Shown here: piece by piece, positions 20,801 to 28,021 of the stretch
Layout: each line of letters opens with the position of its first letter
Position numbering within the stretch: position 1 is the first letter of the stretch
NCBI RefSeq assembly: GCF_900604335.1
Contig: NZ_UWOD01000003.1
Span: 1 to 64,000 of the forward strand
Direction of reading: 5' to 3'
Length of the DNA: 64,000 nucleotides
DNA from: Intestinibacillus sp. Marseille-P6563
GTDB lineage: Bacteria; Bacillota; Clostridia; Oscillospirales; Butyricicoccaceae
Made by a program: the position numbers and the translations under genes
Notes under the pieces: generated by a model
What the model saw: the letters and a program-made list of their open reading frames with translations, nothing else
Database searches by the model: none
What the model was told of the DNA's origin: nothing

Positions 20801-20889
20801 CGCTATCATTACGTGAATTTTTAAAACAACCTATGCCACCCAGAAAACCAAGTAAAAATCCGAGACAACATGATGAGGAGATCCGCTAA
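11866..20889 (+). CDS. Giant SNF2-like helicase / DNA methylase-like fusion protein
   Basis: 3007 residues. In order: an ArdC-N-like segment (1-130), a low-complexity linker (about 230-380), repeated accessory domains, a MutS domain I-like segment (750-840, with MVLYQMGDFFELYGEDA), further accessory repeats, a Rossmann methyltransferase-like domain (motif I EPSCGVGNFFG near 1488; NVPFG near 1553 replacing the usual NPPY), and a superfamily 2 helicase with Walker A HEVGAGKT near 2166, box II DEAH near 2330 and the C-terminal motif GRIERQGNQN near 2688. Such proteins are conserved in CTn/Tn1549-type elements and are thought to protect or process the entering DNA. Base composition in 13-20 kb is higher in GC than the neighbours. 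The altered NPPY motif suggests the methylase part may be inactive. Confidence 0.88.
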   Translation: MIERNMVELYLDTVRRVFDSPESWSEFLKFSGRFYKYGFADQIMIYAQRPDASACATMRQWNTHMRRWIRRGARGITLLRQKDANIRLAYVFDVSDTLENELSLAPQIWQMDSTDHSALMDVFRDISTSISGKSLDQVLSSYTSYCADLMIADPIMDRYKSFILSSVAFSVQQRCGLLQNIPEELQDIRNIPDNERASVGRHIRYLSHHILSVIENFYQSKEKSLAISDTTVYNRSKDNFNDLQHEIAGKGGNHHGDHLSSSGRLSHPEPILSEDAADRKVRSDEESLSGGISSRTARNTADDRSISRPSSGNRQSRAESSGANDAPAGERGGSDRAAESQRPNEMGGADEHLQGSGGGNHSERTDLRLEDEQLAFSDLLSVDEQIEFIKAAAEQKPTAAFSFSQTDIDHVLRLGGNSDRQRERVVAAFEKQKSTAEIADILKNLYHGGNGIGSVTAWYAEDGIHLSHGKTARYDKSAQVISWESAAERIGQLLQDGQFATNVELAEAEGYERACLAEKFWHLYHDFSEKAREAGYLSSLAENPGRSSPEESVWLTEQLKSPEFRQRFAEEYAAFWTAYQQDRDLLRFHYHKPGEIWENLKDLSLPRTAFSSQLTEVPAVKQFITEDEIDAAMTSGSGFEGGKGRIFTFFQEPHTDKEKVDFLRHEYGIGGRSHALSGAIGSQEDYDGKGLHYKKDGCPDVHFTWDKVSKRITGLIQKDRYLTEQEQAEYDKIQAEKALAEEDALQDQQPDPAVWEYNGVKERHPDDMVLYQMGDFFELYGEDAKTAAAELDLNLTTRAIPGGGRVERCGFPANRLEQIVEQLRDKHDVTISAVPEGGKERQEYSMPSIDHKAEQHINAQEAEFGADGTRVFRDTEAAAAPTIRELHEQYKPLVLAAVMEDVPYRNACGHSDHENAVIEGNAAIRRAVLGSGNMELLRLYSDTPEFRQRLHREIIDETYSKLHELLRPLSDNDIDKAIQDWNGKIESKHAVVRYMKDHAREKDTAAWLAREFDGSDGKTPFAVRPESPEGTKLPWPKVQRRIAQLIKEDRFYTQVEQDQLSGLQHQESRPYQVVVYHHLENGFDEKKEYPTLEEAEKAAQSYVDGTMEPDGFAYDGAAVYDLEARQYLRIYGDYPDEKAQAQIAPPDLSDQPITRNEAVTDFLPLNPDTVNQDLRDVLAHGLIGETDKVELSELLHSGKSNREVALWLSQTYPDIVETMELETGDTTDYRTTPEGIELEVLDAEEKRLAMLSFRWDEVAPLLRGMYARQMDGFGQERPEPVAETPAFQSETVAVYPGDKNNLPYDVVVQTLRTNEPEPPTPAVKPENTLDEVPDEHPVSIQVNGEWQTFPNVKAAEEASYEEYKANLRRTAENFRITDDHLGEGGPKAKFQANVEAIKLLKHLEETTGQATPEQQKILSRYVGWGGLADAFDPDKESWSKEYAQLKELLTPEEYAAARGSTLNAHYTSPTVIKAIYDAVGRMGFETGNILEPSCGVGNFFGMLPEEMRNSRLYGVELDSISGRIAQQLYPKADITVAGFETTDRRDFYDLAIGNVPFGQYQVRDKAYDKLNFSIHNYFFAKALDQVRPGGVVAFVTSRYTMDAKDSTVRRYLAQRAELLGAIRLPNNAFKANAGTEVVSDIIFLQKRDRPLDIVPEWTQTGQTEDGFAINRYFLDHPEMVLGRQEPESTAHGMDYTVNPIEGLELADQLHDAVKYIRGIYQEAELPELGEGEAIDTSIPADPNVKNYSYTVVDGAVYFRENSRMVRSDLNATAEARVKGMVGLRDCVQELIDLQMDAATQDSEIHEKQAELNRLYDDFSAKYGLINDRANRLAFDDDSSYYLLCALEVIDEDGRLERKADMFTKRTIKPHEAVTSVDTASEALAVSIAEKACVDIAYMEQLTGKTSDELTTELQGVIFRVPGPVPEGEQPIYVTADEYLSGNVRRKLRQAQRAAEQDSAFTINVKALTAAQPKDLDASEIEVRLGATWIDKTYIQQFMYETFNTPLYLQNNYGIEVHYSPYTAEWQISGKTSVSGNDVAAYTTYGTSRANAYKILEDSLNLRDVRIYDTIEDADGKERRVLNAKETTLAAQKQQAIRDAFKDWIWKDPERRQTLVRQYNEEMNSTRPREYDGSHITFGGMNPSITLREHQLGAIAHILYGGNTLLAHEVGAGKTFEMVAAAMESKRLGLCQKSLFAVPNHLTEQWASEFLRLYPSANILVTTKRDFEPHNRKKFCARIATGDYDAIIMGHSQFEKIPISPERQARLLHEQIDEITQGIAEVEANGGERFTVKQLERTKKSLESRLEKLQADDRKDDVVTFEQLGVDRLFVDEAHNYKNLFLYTKMRNVAGLSTSDAQKSSDMFAKCRYMDEVTGSRGVIFATGTPVSNSMTELYTMQRYLQYDRLKELGMTHFDCWASRFGETVTALELAPEGTGYRARTRFSKFFNLPELMNLFKEVADIKTADQLNLPTPKVEYHNIVANPTEHQKEMVQVLSERASKVHSGSVDPSQDNMLKITSDGRKLGLDQRIINPLLPDEPGTKVNRCVDNIMQIWRDGDADKLTQLVFCDISTPQITPSKKAAKALDNPTLHALEQAVPLDEPEPVFTVYDDIRQKLIAQGIPANQIAFIHEANTEARKKELFSKVRSGQVRVLLGSTAKMGAGTNVQDRLVALHDLDCPWRPGDLAQRKGRIERQGNQNPLVHVYRYVTEGTFDAYLWQTVENKQKFISQIMTSKSPVRSCDDLDETALSFAEIKALCAGDPRIKERMDLDVEVSRLKLMKADHQSKQYHLEDQLLQYFPQEIKKHKSFIQGFEADLETLAAHPHPEDGFAGMEIRGDTLTDKENAGAALLDACKEVKGSDPVQIGTYRGFTMSVEFSAWQQEYTLLLKGHMKHLVTLGTNPRGNLTRIDNALAQMSQRLEAVKSQLDNLYQQQATAKEEVDKPFPFENDLQIKSARLVELTSLLNIGDGADTKTKDEKPLSLREFLKQPMPPRKPSKNPRQHDEEIR
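12629..12973 (+). CDS. tnpV: TnpV-like protein encoded inside the giant helicase gene, other frame
   Basis: 114 residues beginning MEITYRQVGDYLIPNL and ending EEIILNELIYA, matching the transposon-encoded TnpV family (EITYRQVGDYLIPNL, IGKYGRMRNRYL, KWVGLMN). A perfect AAGGAGG (12614-12620) lies 8 bases before the ATG. It lies completely inside the 3007-codon gene in another frame, over the part that encodes a low-complexity linker (residues 254-369). Conservation of family motifs in this frame, against low complexity in the other, indicates that this frame is the real constraint here. Function unknown. Confidence 0.8.
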   Translation: MEITYRQVGDYLIPNLYYPKMPPIGKYGRMRNRYLEEFHPGQHETLLMTGQLADHLVEIDKAAQNRLEQMMPQLAKEAGATEQLKASDPMKWVGLMNTCKAQAEEIILNELIYA

Positions 20890-23429
20890 TGGCACAATCA
20901 ACTAATCAAGACCGTCTACGCCAAATTACAGAGAGCATCGAACAGGGCATCAAGGAACTGTTTGAAAGTGAGAAATATATGCACTATCTGTCCGTGATGT
21001 CCCGGTTCCATCGCTATTCCGTTAATAACACTATGCTCATCTATATGCAGCGACCAGATGCCACACTGGTCGCTGGCTTTCAAAAATGGAAAAACCAGTT
21101 TGAACGTCACGTGAAAAAGGGCGAGCATGGTATCACCATTATCGCCCCCACCCCCTACAAAAAAAAGGTCGAGGAAATGAAACTCGATCCGGACACCCAA
21201 GCCCCCATCCTGGATGCAGATGGCAAGCCGGTCATGGAGGAAAAGGAAATCGAAATCCCCATGTTCCGTCCGGTCAAGGTTTTCGATGTGAGCCAGACAG
21301 ACGGCAAGCCCCTGCCGGAGCTGGCATCCAGCCTGTCCGGTACGGTGCCGCACTATGAGGCATTTCTGGAGGCCCTGCGGCGTTCCGCCCCAGTCCCTAT
21401 CGAGTTTGAGCCGATAGCCGCCAATATGGACGGGTATTTCTCCTCCGAACAGCAGCGGATCGCCATTCGTGAAGGTATGAGCGAGGTGCAGACTGTTTCC
21501 GCCGCTGTCCATGAGGTTGCACACAGCAAGCTCCACGACCCGAAGAAATACGAGGTGGAGCCGACCTGGAAGATTGTCATGGTAAGTGAGGGCGGCATCA
21601 AACATGATTATCGCCTGGACTTTGCTACCGAAGCGGAGGCGGAACAGGCCGCCGCCAAGGAAGGCTGGCACTATGTGGACGAGAATCGTTTTGAATGGCG
21701 GCTGGAAGTGGAGGAAGATCTGACGGCGGTGAAACAGGCCGCCAAGAACCGCAACACCGAGGAAGTAGAGGCCGAGAGTATTTCCTATGCGGTCTGTCAG
21801 TATTTCGGCATCCAGACCGGCGAGAACAGTTTTGGCTACATCGCTTCCTGGTCGAAGGACAAGGAGCTGAAGGAACTGCGGGCCAGTCTGGAGACCATCA
21901 ACAAGACTTCCTGCGAGCTGATTAACGACATCGAGCGCAACTACAAGGAAATCTGCAAGGAGCGCGGCATTGACTTGACTGCCGCCACGGAACCGCAGCA
22001 GGACTCTATCGAGCAGCTGGCATCAGACATCGACCAGTTCACTTTCGATTATGACCCTTATGAGTATCGGAACAATGCAGATAGCCGTGAGGACGCACTG
22101 CACGAACTGACTGCCACACTCCGAAGCGGAGATGCCAGCGGTGTACGCGAATGGCTCCAGAATATCGTGAACGAGGACGAACCGGATGAAATCACACAAA
22201 AAGCTGCCGAGCTTATGGGACGCCTGGATCAGCTTGTGCCCGTGCTTGAACCGACACAGCTGGACGAGCCGGAACCTGACCACAACCTTGTGAAGATGGT
22301 TGATGAAGCAATGGCGATGGGCGTTGATACTGACTGGAACTCCGATAAGGAATCTCCGTTGTCTTTCGATACTGAAAGTCCCCAGCCCAGCGCCGAGCAC
22401 CGGGAGGCCCTGCTGGTGCTGGATGATACCACCTATCTTCATGTTCAGCCCTGTGACACCGGATGGGATTACACGCTCTACGATGTAGCGACCATGAAGC
22501 AGCTGGACGGCGGCCAGTTGGATGGGTTGAACATGGGCCGCTGTATAGCAGTCAACCACATCTGCGAGGACCTGGGGATGGGTGACAAGTCCATCAAATA
22601 TGCTCCGCTGTCCATGATCGAAACTTTACAGGAGGTCGCCTACCAGCATACCATAGAAGCTACCGCCACCCAGTTGCCAGATGTTCAGGAGCAGGCATTG
22701 GACACATATCCCATGCCAGACCCGACGCTGACCCAGAATGATCTGGAGAAGTGTGGCTACTTGGACGGCGATCTTCTGCCCCTCTCCAAAGAGCGAGCCT
22801 ACGAGCTGATGGAGCGCGACCTAACCGTTTACATCATCCAGGATGGCACCCCTGAGATGGCCTTTGACACCACCGATCTGGACGCCCATGACAGCATTTT
22901 TGCTGTATCCTGTGAGGAATGGGAGCAAAGCTCAGAATTTCATGCTTTGGTCAAGGATCGTGTGAACCATCAGGAGGAACGGGAGCAGGCATTTCTTGAC
23001 CATCAGGGCGATTGTTTTGCTATCTATCAGGTGGGTCACGATGACCCCTTGAATGTGCGATATATGAATCTCGATTGGCTGAAATCCCACAATCTTTCTG
23101 TGGATCGTAGTAACTATGACCTGATTTATACTTCCCCTCTGAATGATTCTGGCAGTATAATGGAAAAAGTGGAGAAGTTGTATGAGCAGTTCAATCTTCA
23201 AAAACCGGTAGATTACCATAGTCCATCTATGAGTGTCAGCGATATTGTTGCTATTAAGCAAAACGGTATTGTCTCATTCTATTATTGCAATTCCATTGGT
23301 TTTTCTGAAATTCACAATTTCATACCGCCTAAATCAATGGCTGAACAAATCGCTGCGGCTGCGAGACACGCCCAACAAATTTCTCCTTCCGCCTCTATGC
23401 AGCATAATCGATCGGATATGGAGAGATAG
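20889..23429 (+). CDS. ArdC-like antirestriction/metallopeptidase with YodL/DUF4316-type tail
   Basis: 846 residues, overlapping the previous stop by one base. Residues 1-120 form an ArdC N-terminal ssDNA-binding-like domain (RFHRYSVNNTMLIYMQRPDA). A zincin motif HEVAH is at 208-212 (AVHEVAHSKLHD), with a downstream conserved acidic helix. The C-terminal half contains YodL/DUF4316-like segments (CGYLDGDLLPLSKERAYELM; CFAIYQVGHDDPLNVRYM). ArdC-type proteins protect incoming single-stranded DNA after conjugation. Its start resembles the first 80 residues of the giant protein upstream, indicating an ancient duplication. Confidence 0.85.
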   Translation: MAQSTNQDRLRQITESIEQGIKELFESEKYMHYLSVMSRFHRYSVNNTMLIYMQRPDATLVAGFQKWKNQFERHVKKGEHGITIIAPTPYKKKVEEMKLDPDTQAPILDADGKPVMEEKEIEIPMFRPVKVFDVSQTDGKPLPELASSLSGTVPHYEAFLEALRRSAPVPIEFEPIAANMDGYFSSEQQRIAIREGMSEVQTVSAAVHEVAHSKLHDPKKYEVEPTWKIVMVSEGGIKHDYRLDFATEAEAEQAAAKEGWHYVDENRFEWRLEVEEDLTAVKQAAKNRNTEEVEAESISYAVCQYFGIQTGENSFGYIASWSKDKELKELRASLETINKTSCELINDIERNYKEICKERGIDLTAATEPQQDSIEQLASDIDQFTFDYDPYEYRNNADSREDALHELTATLRSGDASGVREWLQNIVNEDEPDEITQKAAELMGRLDQLVPVLEPTQLDEPEPDHNLVKMVDEAMAMGVDTDWNSDKESPLSFDTESPQPSAEHREALLVLDDTTYLHVQPCDTGWDYTLYDVATMKQLDGGQLDGLNMGRCIAVNHICEDLGMGDKSIKYAPLSMIETLQEVAYQHTIEATATQLPDVQEQALDTYPMPDPTLTQNDLEKCGYLDGDLLPLSKERAYELMERDLTVYIIQDGTPEMAFDTTDLDAHDSIFAVSCEEWEQSSEFHALVKDRVNHQEEREQAFLDHQGDCFAIYQVGHDDPLNVRYMNLDWLKSHNLSVDRSNYDLIYTSPLNDSGSIMEKVEKLYEQFNLQKPVDYHSPSMSVSDIVAIKQNGIVSFYYCNSIGFSEIHNFIPPKSMAEQIAAAARHAQQISPSASMQHNRSDMER

Positions 23430-23501
23430 AATGCGACCGAGAAAACCCACTGCGTAGGCTGTGGGACAAGCACTAGCACAATGAAGGAGTGAGTGTAAAA
23501 G

Positions 23502-23723
23502 ATGAATAATATCCTAACTTTTGAGGAAACAAACCTGCTTTGTATCTACAATACTGGCAGTCGCACCGGGCTGATCGACGCTCTGACTGAGATGCGCGAT
23601 GAGCTTTTGCCGGAGGAGGAAACCGAACTGCGGGAGCTGACGGACAGTGCCCTCTCCAAACTCCGGTCCATGACCGATGACGAGTTTGCTGCACTGGAAT
23701 TGTATCCGGATTTCGATGAGTAA
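23502..23723 (+). CDS. Transposon-transfer assisting protein (TTRAP family)
   Basis: 73 acidic residues after AAGGAGTG; LLCIYNTGSRTGLIDALTE and LTDSALSKLRSMTDDEFA match the TTRAP family at the end of the transfer operon of clostridial conjugative transposons. Role unknown beyond its association with transfer. Confidence 0.78.
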   Translation: MNNILTFEETNLLCIYNTGSRTGLIDALTEMRDELLPEEETELRELTDSALSKLRSMTDDEFAALELYPDFDE

Positions 23724-23749
23724 AGGCAATGTATAGTGGTTTACACACT

Positions 23750-23879
23750 CATCCATGGAGAAGAATAGTTAGTAACCAACCTTAGGTCTAAGCCGCCCAC
23801 CCAAAATGGAATAGAAAACCCCCGGAGTTGCGACCTCCGGGGGTTTTTGTATCCTATGGATACTCTCATCATTTTTCCT
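23750..23879 (-). ncRNA. Orphan type I antitoxin-like RNA with decayed toxin 3' end
   Basis: On the minus strand, TTGAAA (23914-23909), 17 bases, TATTAT (23891-23886) forms a promoter; the transcript would begin near 23879 and end at the stem AACCCCCGGAG/CTCCGGGGGTT (23817-23845), a bidirectional terminator. This matches the antitoxin RNA units at 37.1, 37.4 and 37.9 kb. On the plus strand GGAGAAGAATAG (23757-23768) matches the last codons of the toxin at 37.5 kb, but the rest of the toxin is missing. The 23724-24108 gap holds only this and the next promoter. Confidence 0.6.
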
Positions 23880-24019
23880 ATTGACATAATAGCATATCCT
23901 AAGTATCTTTTCAAGTCAGGTTCAAGTTTATTTCTATAAGAAAATCGTAAGATATGTATATATCGATTTTTATATGATTTGCACAAGTAGATGGAAATAA
24001 TATCATGTATTTTCATATA

Positions 24020-24049
24020 TTGACGTATTCTGTTTTTTTTGATTATAAT
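24020..24049 (+). promoter_or_regulatory. Promoter of the secreted-protein pair
   Basis: TTGACG (24020-24025), 18 bases, TATAAT (24044-24049), about 60 bases before the start codon at 24109. Confidence 0.65.
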
Positions 24050-24108
24050 GGAAATACAATAATTACTTCTATTTCAAGTTTTATTCTTAAATGGAAAGGA
24101 GCTTAACG

Positions 24109-25317
24109 ATGACTAGTTTAAAAAGATTGCTAGGAAGCAGTATGGCATGTTGTATCATTTTGGCCTCTCTGATCTTTGCAAATGCAGTAGAAGAGACGAA
24201 ATATGTTGCACAAATCGACCCCGTCCATGCAAGTCTGTCTGGACTTGCGGCCAACAGCACATCACAATTGGAACTGACCATCGAGCCACAAAATACACAA
24301 TATGAGCATGGATCTTCCATTGACACAAAGGTTTCTGTGAAATGGGATTCGGAAAACTGGGACACAACTTTAGACGGAATTATATTGGTATATAATAACA
24401 ACAACGATATCACGTTAATTGGTTCTGCTTGCGGATACAATGGGTCTTCAGAAATTGAAAGAAACTTTATCGGCATTGATTTTATGTATAATATCAATTC
24501 TGGTGAATGTATCGCTACTGCAAGTTATAACATTGGGGACCCCGATGAGACAACTGTGGAGTTTGGAAACAATGGAGTTATTTTCAATAACGCAATGAGT
24601 TTCCTCGCGGAAACCCTTGAAAAAGAGAGTGAAAAGCAAGAACGCATTTCTGAACAATCTCCAGAAGATGAACCAATTATGCCGGCGATTGATGATGGTT
24701 TGTACACATATTTCGTGCAAACCGACAACAACGCTACTGTAACCGTGAAAATGTGGGGCGCACGAGAACTTTTGGTTAGCGGATCGCGTGTGGCAAGCGC
24801 TTCTGTAAAAGGCAATCTCAACAACGCCAAACGAGTAATTTTGCAGGAAGAACCGAGTGCGTGGGCAGTGGCAGCTACCAATTGTAATATGCGATTTGGC
24901 GGTTCCACCGAGGTTCGATTCAGTAACAGTGAGATGAAGCCAAAGAGTGAATCGCAGAATATATCGTTTTCGATTCCTCTGCCCGCGGGACAGTCATATA
25001 CTGTAAATTGGACAACAAGTTCTATCGATACGATTATGGGTAATAATGATAAAACGGTAGAATGGCAAGTTTGGGATGTCAATGGAATTGATGAACTTTT
25101 GAATACATCGTCAACATCTGGTGCCGGATTCCAAGATATGTTCTATTGTGTGCCCAGTTCGGTCCCGCCCGGAAGCTCTAAAAATTTTACATTAGCAGGA
25201 AGAGCTTATATTGGTTATCATCACCTTTATATAGACTCAACGGGACAGATGAACAACAAGACAAAATATTTTGAAGCCGCAGGAAGCACCACTTTGCGTC
25301 TAGTAAATCCGGCATGA
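24109..25317 (+). CDS. Secreted protein of unknown family (402 aa)
   Basis: Start ATG 24109 has AAAGGAG 9 bases upstream. A signal peptide is evident (LLGSSMACCIILASLIFANA, about residues 6-25). The mature part is Asn/Ser/Thr-rich and beta-like, without Cys pairs beyond a few residues. No anchor motif or recognisable domain was found. It overlaps the next gene by ATGA, so the two secreted proteins are likely co-translated and may act together at the cell surface (inference). Confidence 0.65.
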   Translation: MTSLKRLLGSSMACCIILASLIFANAVEETKYVAQIDPVHASLSGLAANSTSQLELTIEPQNTQYEHGSSIDTKVSVKWDSENWDTTLDGIILVYNNNNDITLIGSACGYNGSSEIERNFIGIDFMYNINSGECIATASYNIGDPDETTVEFGNNGVIFNNAMSFLAETLEKESEKQERISEQSPEDEPIMPAIDDGLYTYFVQTDNNATVTVKMWGARELLVSGSRVASASVKGNLNNAKRVILQEEPSAWAVAATNCNMRFGGSTEVRFSNSEMKPKSESQNISFSIPLPAGQSYTVNWTTSSIDTIMGNNDKTVEWQVWDVNGIDELLNTSSTSGAGFQDMFYCVPSSVPPGSSKNFTLAGRAYIGYHHLYIDSTGQMNNKTKYFEAAGSTTLRLVNPA

Positions 25318-25889
25318 AGAAGTATAAATACATCGTTGTTGTGTTTGCTTTTCTCTTGATTGGCGTATGGTTTGGGCACTCTCTTCCATTTTCCACACCA
25401 GATTATCAGAAAACTACCGAAATTTTTCTGAAATCCAGTGGTTGGGAACCGATTGAATCGGATTGGAAGGATAAAATTAACTGTATGACGCTGGATAATT
25501 TTTCTGGCGCATGGATTGCTGCGAAAGATTCGCTATACACTATTCCTGGATTTAGCGACCCCTTGAAAGATGCCTATGTTGAAATTGCTGGTAATTGGAC
25601 GTCGGAACAAACTGGAGATGTGACATTTTATCAGCTATCGGTTCGAGATACAACGGGAATTCTTTCAGAAAATGAAAACACAGCAATTCAATGTATGATT
25701 GCGTATTATCAGGATCAGATTGCTATGGCAAGAATCTATCTGGATATCAATACAGGATCCGTGACGAAAGAATTTTATCAATCGTCTTTCGTGAACGGAT
25801 GGCCTGTTACCGTAGATCGGACACAAATCAAAGCAGCAATTCACGAACTTGAACAATACAGCGTTAGTCTGAACCAGAGTCATGCTTAA
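25314..25889 (+). CDS. Small secreted or membrane-anchored protein
   Basis: 191 residues starting MKKYKYIVVVFAFLLIGVWF, an uncleaved anchor or signal peptide. The rest is soluble. The region YVEIAGNWTSEQTGDVTFYQ and the following 60 residues look like an alpha/beta module of lipoprotein-like size, but no lipobox is present. Family not recognised. Followed by a strong terminator. Confidence 0.62.
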   Translation: MKKYKYIVVVFAFLLIGVWFGHSLPFSTPDYQKTTEIFLKSSGWEPIESDWKDKINCMTLDNFSGAWIAAKDSLYTIPGFSDPLKDAYVEIAGNWTSEQTGDVTFYQLSVRDTTGILSENENTAIQCMIAYYQDQIAMARIYLDINTGSVTKEFYQSSFVNGWPVTVDRTQIKAAIHELEQYSVSLNQSHA

Positions 25890-25911
25890 ATGAAAAGTAA
25901 ATGATAAAAAT

Positions 25912-25937
25912 CCCTGCCTGACGGCAGGGGTTTTTTT
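25912..25937 (+). terminator. Rho-independent terminator
   Basis: CCCTGCC-TGAC-GGCAGGG followed by TTTTTTT ends the two-gene secreted-protein operon. Confidence 0.88.
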
Positions 25938-25950
25938 ATCATTTTGGTGG

Positions 25951-26148
25951 TTAAGAACATACCGGCGAACAGTAGAACTCGGTTCGGTTTTCTTTTCCAT
26001 CTTCCAGCTTGCAGTAAACGAAGGCACGAGAAAACTCCGAATAGATCGCAGTGGTGCAGTCCTCCCCATATTGCGCCTTAGCGGCCTCAGCAAGAGTGTC
26101 AAAGCTTTGGCCGAGGAAAGTGTGGGTCGGCGAAAATGAGAGCGCCAA
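25951..26148 (-). pseudogene. Possible fragment of a small accessory protein
   Basis: A minus-strand frame encodes FLGQSFDTLAEAAKAQYG and ends EFYCSPVCS. It has protein-like composition but no ATG or ribosome site; the frame stays open upstream into the adjacent DUF6076 remnant, indicating that two decayed genes meet near 26.15 kb. Family not recognised. Confidence 0.28.
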
Positions 26149-26226
26149 GTTCTGGACAACCGTACTACATGGCCTGAAAAACCGGGGCGTAGAGAATATT
26201 TATGTGATTTTTCTGGTTCACTGCCT

Positions 26227-26688
26227 ATGCCGTGTGATTTTCTCCAGCATCCGATGTGGAAAGACCACGATTATGCACTTACGCAGGTATTTTATCCTCA
26301 AACACCAATAGAAATCGGAGATTATTTCCTTTCTCTGTTTTTACAGGAGGATGTAAGATTTAAAATCTGCAAAAACTGTGGCCGCTATTTCGCAGTCATG
26401 GGAAAATCTAAACGTGAATATTGCACGCGCATTGTTGAAAATTCCCGCACATTGCGAACCTGCATGAATATTGGTGCAGCCCGGTTATATAACAGCACTC
26501 GTGCTCAGCATCCAGCAAGGAAAGCCTATATGAAGGTATATAAGACACTCAATTCCCGTATGAGAGCCAACCGTATGACCAAGGAAGCATTCACCTTGTG
26601 GTCCGCAGAGGCGCGTAAAAAGCGAGATGATTGTATTGCTGAACGTATTACATTAGAACAGTTTCAGGAATGGCTGAGTTCACATTAA
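26227..26688 (+). pseudogene. DUF6076-like protein, N-terminus missing
   Basis: The frame holds a zinc-finger-like segment FKICKNCGRYFAVMGKSKREYC, then TCMNIGAARLYN and a basic helix with AEARKKRDDC, matching the C-terminal half of DUF6076 proteins carried by clostridial conjugative elements. No ribosome site precedes ATG 26227, and the frame is open upstream only to about 26040. The N-terminal part of the family is absent, so this is probably a remnant. Confidence 0.55.
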
Positions 26689-26707
26689 AAATATTTTTTA
26701 AATAGAC

Positions 26708-26750
26708 AACGCCCGACACAGAATTATAAGGTTCTGTGTCGGGCGTTATT
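26708..26750. terminator. Strong hairpin terminator between convergent units
   Basis: GCCCGACACAGAA and TTCTGTGTCGGGC form a 13-bp stem, with a short T-rich stretch after it on the plus strand. Confidence 0.65.
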
Positions 26751-26804
26751 GCACATGAAGCATATAATGTACAAGATGTACAAGAAGTATGCACATGAAG
26801 TAAA
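26749..26804 (+). repeat. 9-bp iteron array (TACAAGAWG type), intergenic
   Basis: Consecutive 9-mers CATATAATG, TACAAGATG and TACAAGAAG, flanked by two CACATGAAG units. The array lies between two convergent genes, so it is unlikely to be a promoter operator. It matches the iterons at the parA promoter (35.5 kb). Confidence 0.75.
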
Positions 26805-26805
26805 G

Positions 26806-27648
26806 TTAGCGTTCCGTATTTTTGTCTTTGGATCGGGAGTAGTCGTGTGTCTGACTTGCAGAAAGTGAAGCTTCTTTGAGGATATCAGCCATTCGCTTCT
26901 TCTCAGGTTTTGAACGCTCTAAAGACGGGGTCCAGGTTTTCTCAAGCTGCCTCTGAAGATAAGAAACTAAAGGAGAAAGCTCCTGTTCCCGATCAAACGC
27001 TTCCAAGGCTGCATAATAAGATTTTCGATCTTGCTCATGTATGACGATGGGCGGGTGTTCATGCAGGATCAAAAAGTAATTCATCAGCAATCGACCGGTG
27101 CGGCCATTTCCATCGGCAAACGGATGAATGTTCTCAAACTTTGCATGAAAATAGGCCGCTGCCATCAGGGCGTTTTTATTGTCTACGTCCTGCAATTCAT
27201 CTAGCAGTTCATCCATTTCTTCGGCCACATCAGAAGCCGGAGCACCGGTTTCATCTCGGCCTGTTACATAATCTCTATGCTTATATTCACCTGGACGCTC
27301 CCCGAGTTGATATCTTCTGGTATCATAGGTGTTTTTGGTCAGTCGCTTTTGTATCTGCTTTACAAAATCTTCGGTCAAAGGCATTCTTTGATCGAAAGCC
27401 GTTAAAATTGCCTCAAATGCCTCTTTTGAATTGCGGATTTCAAATAATGTTCGCAAATCCCCTGTATAACTCGTTACGGTATCGTTGGTAAAAATCTCTC
27501 GTGTATCATAGTAGGTGATGCTATCGTTTTCGATTTTTCCAGAGTGATAGGCAAAATGGATACCGTATGAACTTAATATAGCGGACAGCTCATTTGCATT
27601 TTGTATTCGCTGATTTTTCCACCAGTCACAGATTTTCGAGTATTCCAT
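26806..27648 (-). CDS. Fic family AMP-transferase-like protein
   Basis: 280 residues. The Fic motif HPFADGNGRTGR (about residues 174-185) has the catalytic His and the phosphate-binding loop. IKIENDSITYYDTREIF-like N-terminal residues (HSGKIENDSITYYD) match Fic proteins with an inhibitory region. Fic enzymes usually transfer AMP from ATP to hydroxyl side chains of target proteins. The Lys/Ser-rich tail is not part of the domain. It lacks the VQD-type repeat tail of the two Fic proteins at 48.4 and 59.6 kb and is only distantly related to them. Confidence 0.9.
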   Translation of the reverse strand: MEYSKICDWWKNQRIQNANELSAILSSYGIHFAYHSGKIENDSITYYDTREIFTNDTVTSYTGDLRTLFEIRNSKEAFEAILTAFDQRMPLTEDFVKQIQKRLTKNTYDTRRYQLGERPGEYKHRDYVTGRDETGAPASDVAEEMDELLDELQDVDNKNALMAAAYFHAKFENIHPFADGNGRTGRLLMNYFLILHEHPPIVIHEQDRKSYYAALEAFDREQELSPLVSYLQRQLEKTWTPSLERSKPEKKRMADILKEASLSASQTHDYSRSKDKNTER

Positions 27649-27679
27649 TTGAATCCCTTCTTGCCTCTTTTATCGACTT

Positions 27680-27952
27680 TTACAACTTTTTTAAGAAGTT
27701 CTTTTTTAGCTTACACAGCACCGGTTTATAGGTACGGTTGGTTTCTTCGATCTCCTCGCGGAACACTTCCATCACCAGCACCACTTCCCTATGGTCGTGA
27801 ACACGTACCATGACCAGATCGCCGGGTTTGATACGGGAGCGGCGCAGCGCCTTGGGGATATGCCAGCAATAACACGCCTTGGGGTTGAGAATATACTGCC
27901 CATTGCGTTTGCGAAAATGGCAGGCCCGTATGGTATTGGCTGATTTTTTCAT
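27680..27952 (-). CDS. DUF5839 family small protein
   Basis: About 90 residues from ATG 27952, which has AGAGG 6 bases upstream. The core CYCWHIPKALRRSRIKPGD and VLVMEVFREEIEETNRTYK matches DUF5839, a small beta-rich domain found in Firmicute mobile elements. Function unknown. Confidence 0.7.
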   Translation of the reverse strand: MKKSANTIRACHFRKRNGQYILNPKACYCWHIPKALRRSRIKPGDLVMVRVHDHREVVLVMEVFREEIEETNRTYKPVLCKLKKNFLKKL

Positions 27953-27986
27953 CCTCATCCTCTGCTTTCTTTGAATCGGTTCACAC

Positions 27987-28015
27987 TTGACAAATACGGG
28001 GGTTTTGAGTATAAT
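27987..28015 (+). promoter_or_regulatory. Promoter of a small structured RNA
   Basis: TTGACA (27987-27992), exactly 17 bases, TATAAT (28010-28015). No gene follows on this strand, but a hairpin ending in a T-run does. Confidence 0.78.
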
Positions 28016-28021
28016 AAATAC

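Noticed and set aside
23815-23850. Simple terminator only
   Set aside because: The surrounding 130 bp match the antitoxin RNA units at 37 kb, including a promoter with 17-base spacer, so a terminator alone does not explain it.
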